A stretch of DNA of 15,135 bases from Streptomyces sp. WM4235 (GTDB taxonomy: Bacteria; Actinomycetota; Actinomycetes; Streptomycetales; Streptomycetaceae), in contig NZ_LGDE01000007.1 of assembly GCF_001279725.1 (NCBI RefSeq), positions 1 to 15,135 of the forward strand, written 5' to 3'. This document shows positions 13,705 to 15,135 of this stretch, piece after piece. Below the pieces are notes generated by a model. That model had not been told where the DNA came from, made no database searches, and saw only the letters and a list, made by a program, of their open reading frames with translations. Numbering within the stretch: position 1 is the stretch's first letter; each line of letters begins with the position of its first letter. A program made the translations under genes and the position numbers.

Positions 13705-14844
13705 TCAGCCGAGCTTGCCGATGGTCTCGCGGACCTTGGCGTTGATCTCGGCCGGGATCGGGGCGTAGCCGTTCTCGCCGAGGACCTTCTGGCCCGCGTC
13801 CGAGGCGGTGTAGTTCAGGAAGGACTTCACGGTCGGGAGCGTCTCGGCCTTGTTGCCCTTGTCGCAGACGACCTCGTAGGTCACCAGGACGATCGGGTAC
13901 GCGCCCTCGGCCTTGGTGGTGTAGTCGAGCTTCAGCGCCAGGTCGGAACCGGTGCCGGCGATCTTGGCGGCGGCGATGGCCTTGGAGGCGTTCTCGCCGG
14001 TGGCCTTGACCGGGGTGCCGGCGCCCGTGTTCAGGTCGACGGTCTTGATGTTCTGCGACGCGGCGTAGGAGAGCTCGAAGTAGCCGATCGAACCGTCGAC
14101 GGCCTTGACCTGCGAGGCGACACCGGAGGAACCGGAGGCGCCGAGGCCACCCGGGGCCGGCCACTTCTTCGCGGGGTCGTGCGGCCAGGCGTCACCGGCG
14201 GTGGCCTTGAGGTACTTGCCCAGGTTCTCGGTGGTGCCCGAGTCCTCGGAGCGGTGGAAGTGCTGGATCGCGGTGCCGGGAAGCGTGACGCCGGGGTTCA
14301 GCTTCTTGATCGCCTCGTCGTCCCACTTCTTGATCTTGTCGTTGAAGATGTTGGCGATCGTGGCGGCGTCCAGGTTCAGCTTGTCCACACCCGCGACGTT
14401 GAAGCCGATCGCGATCGGGCCGCCGACCATGGGCAGGTTGATGCCCTGGCCGCCGGTGCAGATCTTCTTCGACTCCTCGACCTGCTCGGGCTTCAGCGCG
14501 GAGTCCGAGCCGGCGAAGCCGACGGTGCCCTGGTTGAAGGCGACGATGCCCTCACCGGAGGAGGAGGACTTGTAGTTGACCTCCACGCCGGAGCAGGCGG
14601 CCATGTAGTTCTTCACCCACACGTCCACGGCGTTCTTCTGCGCGGACGAGCCGGAGGCGAGCAGCTTGCCCTTGGCGCCCTCGCACTTGACGTCGCCGGG
14701 CGCGGGGGCCGAGGCCTTGCCGCTCGCCGAGGAGTCGTTCTTGGTGTTGTCGTCCGAGCCGCACGCCGTGAGGACCAGGGCGCCGGACACGACAAGCGCC
14801 CCGAGGGCGGAGGCACGAAGCATGCTCTTGCGCTGAAGCTTCAC
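13705..14844 (-). CDS. pstS: Phosphate-binding lipoprotein PstS
   Basis: This 379-residue extracellular receptor delivers phosphate to the PstCA channel. The signal peptide has a lipobox L-T-A-C with C28 as the lipidated residue, then a Ser/Asp/Lys-rich tether (29-50). Phosphate-contact segments are visible: ASGSSAQ (63-69), SGEGI with D114 in AGSDSAL (96-117), and HRSEDSGTTENL (197-208, containing R198, S199 and the DSGT turn). Several cysteines (C54, C84, C129, C327) may form disulphides outside the cell. The GTG at 14844 has GGAAGGA 11-12 nt upstream; ATG 14823 would leave too short a basic region. It is the first gene of the operon, under PHO boxes, and separated from pstC by a strong hairpin. 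In Streptomyces PstS is known to accumulate strongly on phosphate starvation. Confidence 0.97.
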   Translation of the reverse strand: MKLQRKSMLRASALGALVVSGALVLTACGSDDNTKNDSSASGKASAPAPGDVKCEGAKGKLLASGSSAQKNAVDVWVKNYMAACSGVEVNYKSSSSGEGIVAFNQGTVGFAGSDSALKPEQVEESKKICTGGQGINLPMVGGPIAIGFNVAGVDKLNLDAATIANIFNDKIKKWDDEAIKKLNPGVTLPGTAIQHFHRSEDSGTTENLGKYLKATAGDAWPHDPAKKWPAPGGLGASGSSGVASQVKAVDGSIGYFELSYAASQNIKTVDLNTGAGTPVKATGENASKAIAAAKIAGTGSDLALKLDYTTKAEGAYPIVLVTYEVVCDKGNKAETLPTVKSFLNYTASDAGQKVLGENGYAPIPAEINAKVRETIGKLG

Positions 14845-14921
14845 TTTCGGGTGTTCCTTCCAGAAGCCGCCGGCCGCTTTCTGTATCGGGGCGGCGTGCG
14901 AAGAGGACTACGGGTTGGCGG

Positions 14922-14957
14922 GGTGCGGGCAGTGGGCTTTTCGGCCCGGCTCGCACC
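14922..14957 (-). other. Stem-loop at the 5' end of the predicted pstS leader
   Basis: GGTGCG (14922-14927) pairs with CGCACC (14952-14957). The stem continues inward with G-C and C-G pairs (14929-14930 with 14949-14950), and GGGC (14934-14937) can pair with GCCC (14944-14947). If transcription starts near 14962, the structure begins about 5 nt from the mRNA 5' end. The leader is then about 118 nt long, unusual in a genome with many short leaders. Confidence 0.5.
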
Positions 14958-14968
14958 TTGCGGTACTG

Positions 14969-14974
14969 AAATTA
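14969..14974 (-). promoter_or_regulatory. pstS: Candidate pstS -10 element
   Basis: TAATTT on the minus strand is the only AT-rich hexamer near the PHO boxes. It lies 5 nt after the last 11-nt unit, so the PHO boxes would cover the -35 region, as expected for a PhoP-activated promoter. The predicted start is near 14962. Confidence 0.55.
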
Positions 14975-14979
14975 GGCAG

Positions 14980-15023
14980 AACAGGTGAAGCGGTCGACGG
15001 CCCTCGGTGAACGGACGGTGAAC
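14980..15023 (-). promoter_or_regulatory. pstS: PHO box array (PhoP operator) of pstS
   Basis: On the minus strand GTTCACC occurs at 15017-15023 and again at 15006-15012, exactly 11 nt apart. CTTCACC lies at 14984-14990, another 22 nt on. The unit between (14995-15001) is degenerate. This gives four 11-nt direct-repeat units with three good cores, the arrangement known for PhoP binding sites in Streptomyces. The array ends next to the candidate -10, so phosphate-starvation activation by PhoR-PhoP is expected. Confidence 0.9.
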
Positions 15024-15047
15024 CGTGGCGGGCGGGCCGGTGCGGTT

Positions 15048-15054
15048 GGGGGGG
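15048..15054. other. Homopolymeric G/C tract upstream of the PHO boxes
   Basis: Seven consecutive G on the plus strand (C on the pstS-coding strand) lie 25 nt upstream of the first PHO unit. A G-run cluster (GGGG-T-GGGG-T-GGGGG, 15120-15134) closes the window. I recall C-rich tracts being noted upstream of pstS in S. coelicolor and S. lividans; their role is unclear. Confidence 0.4.
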
Positions 15055-15076
15055 TTTGTACCTGGGCGTAACGGGG

Positions 15077-15109
15077 CGTTATCCGCACGTTATGCCGCCG
15101 TGACCTTTG
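15077..15109 (+). promoter_or_regulatory. Second 11-nt direct-repeat array upstream of pstS
   Basis: Three units follow at an 11-nt period on the plus strand: CGTTATCCGCA (15077-15087), CGTTATGCCGC (15088-15098) and CGTGACCTTTG (15099-15109). The first two share CGTTAT exactly. The GTTATCC and GTTATGC cores resemble a degenerate PHO core in the direction opposite to the pstS array. This may be a low-affinity PhoP site, a site for another regulator, or the promoter of a gene beyond the right edge. Confidence 0.4.
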
Positions 15110-15135
15110 CCTGGCCGGCGGGGTGGGGTGGGGGT

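Noticed and set aside
12166..14988. Long plus-strand frames opposite pstA, pstC and pstS
   Set aside because: They are Asp/Glu/Gly-rich mirror images of conserved transporter genes, with no ribosome site or family features.
15120..15134. G-quadruplex at the right edge
   Set aside because: Three G-runs are visible, but the fourth would lie outside the window or need a weak GG, so it cannot be judged here.

Overview
The window reads as chromosomal DNA of a Streptomyces or close relative. It has very high GC, frequent GTG starts, short intergenic gaps, and long spurious antisense ORFs typical of about 70% GC genomes. The right-hand block has the gene content and order csoR / pap-pit / pstB-pstA-pstC-pstS, which I recall from the S. 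coelicolor chromosome (around SCO4136 to SCO4142). This is memory, not a search. I see no insertion sequence, prophage, CRISPR, tRNA or rRNA.

Layout. 1-1549, minus strand: a GNAT acetyltransferase followed 4 nt later by a protein joining an eight-cysteine N-terminal module to pentapeptide repeats. 1712-6270, plus strand: an acyl-CoA thioesterase-like double-hotdog protein, a membrane-anchored Ser/Thr kinase, a secreted lytic transglycosylase plus NlpC/P60 hydrolase, and a PAP2 membrane phosphatase. Together these suggest envelope functions. 6316-7028, minus strand: two translationally overlapping small membrane proteins and a small cysteine-containing protein. 7147-8282, plus strand: a lipoprotein resembling the LppX/LprG type, and a 51-residue protein. 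8364-8711, minus strand: a copper-type CsoR repressor with a clear palindromic operator over its own promoter. 8907-10534, plus strand: pap (PhoU-like, DUF47) and pit, the low-affinity phosphate permease operon, ending at a strong terminator. 10700-14844, minus strand: the high-affinity phosphate operon pstSCAB (order pstS, pstC, pstA, pstB), preceded by PHO boxes.

How the genes work together. Phosphate is taken up by two systems placed tail to tail: Pit with its partner Pap, and the PstSCAB ABC importer. The pst promoter carries 11-nt direct repeats matching the PhoP-binding PHO box (GTTCACC units); the pap promoter does not show them. Two RNA structures probably tune the pst operon: a stem-loop near the predicted 5' end of the pstS mRNA, and a strong hairpin between pstS and pstC that could let PstS be made in excess of the membrane components.

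No new multi-gene system stands out; most of the window is conserved core Streptomyces DNA. The items most worth a second look are a second 11-nt-spaced array upstream of pstS in opposite orientation, the intercistronic and leader RNA structures, the CsoR operator in the shared csoR/pap promoter region, a PHO-like or dyad element before the PAP2 gene, the Cys-rich/pentapeptide fusion, and the overlapping pair of tiny membrane proteins.
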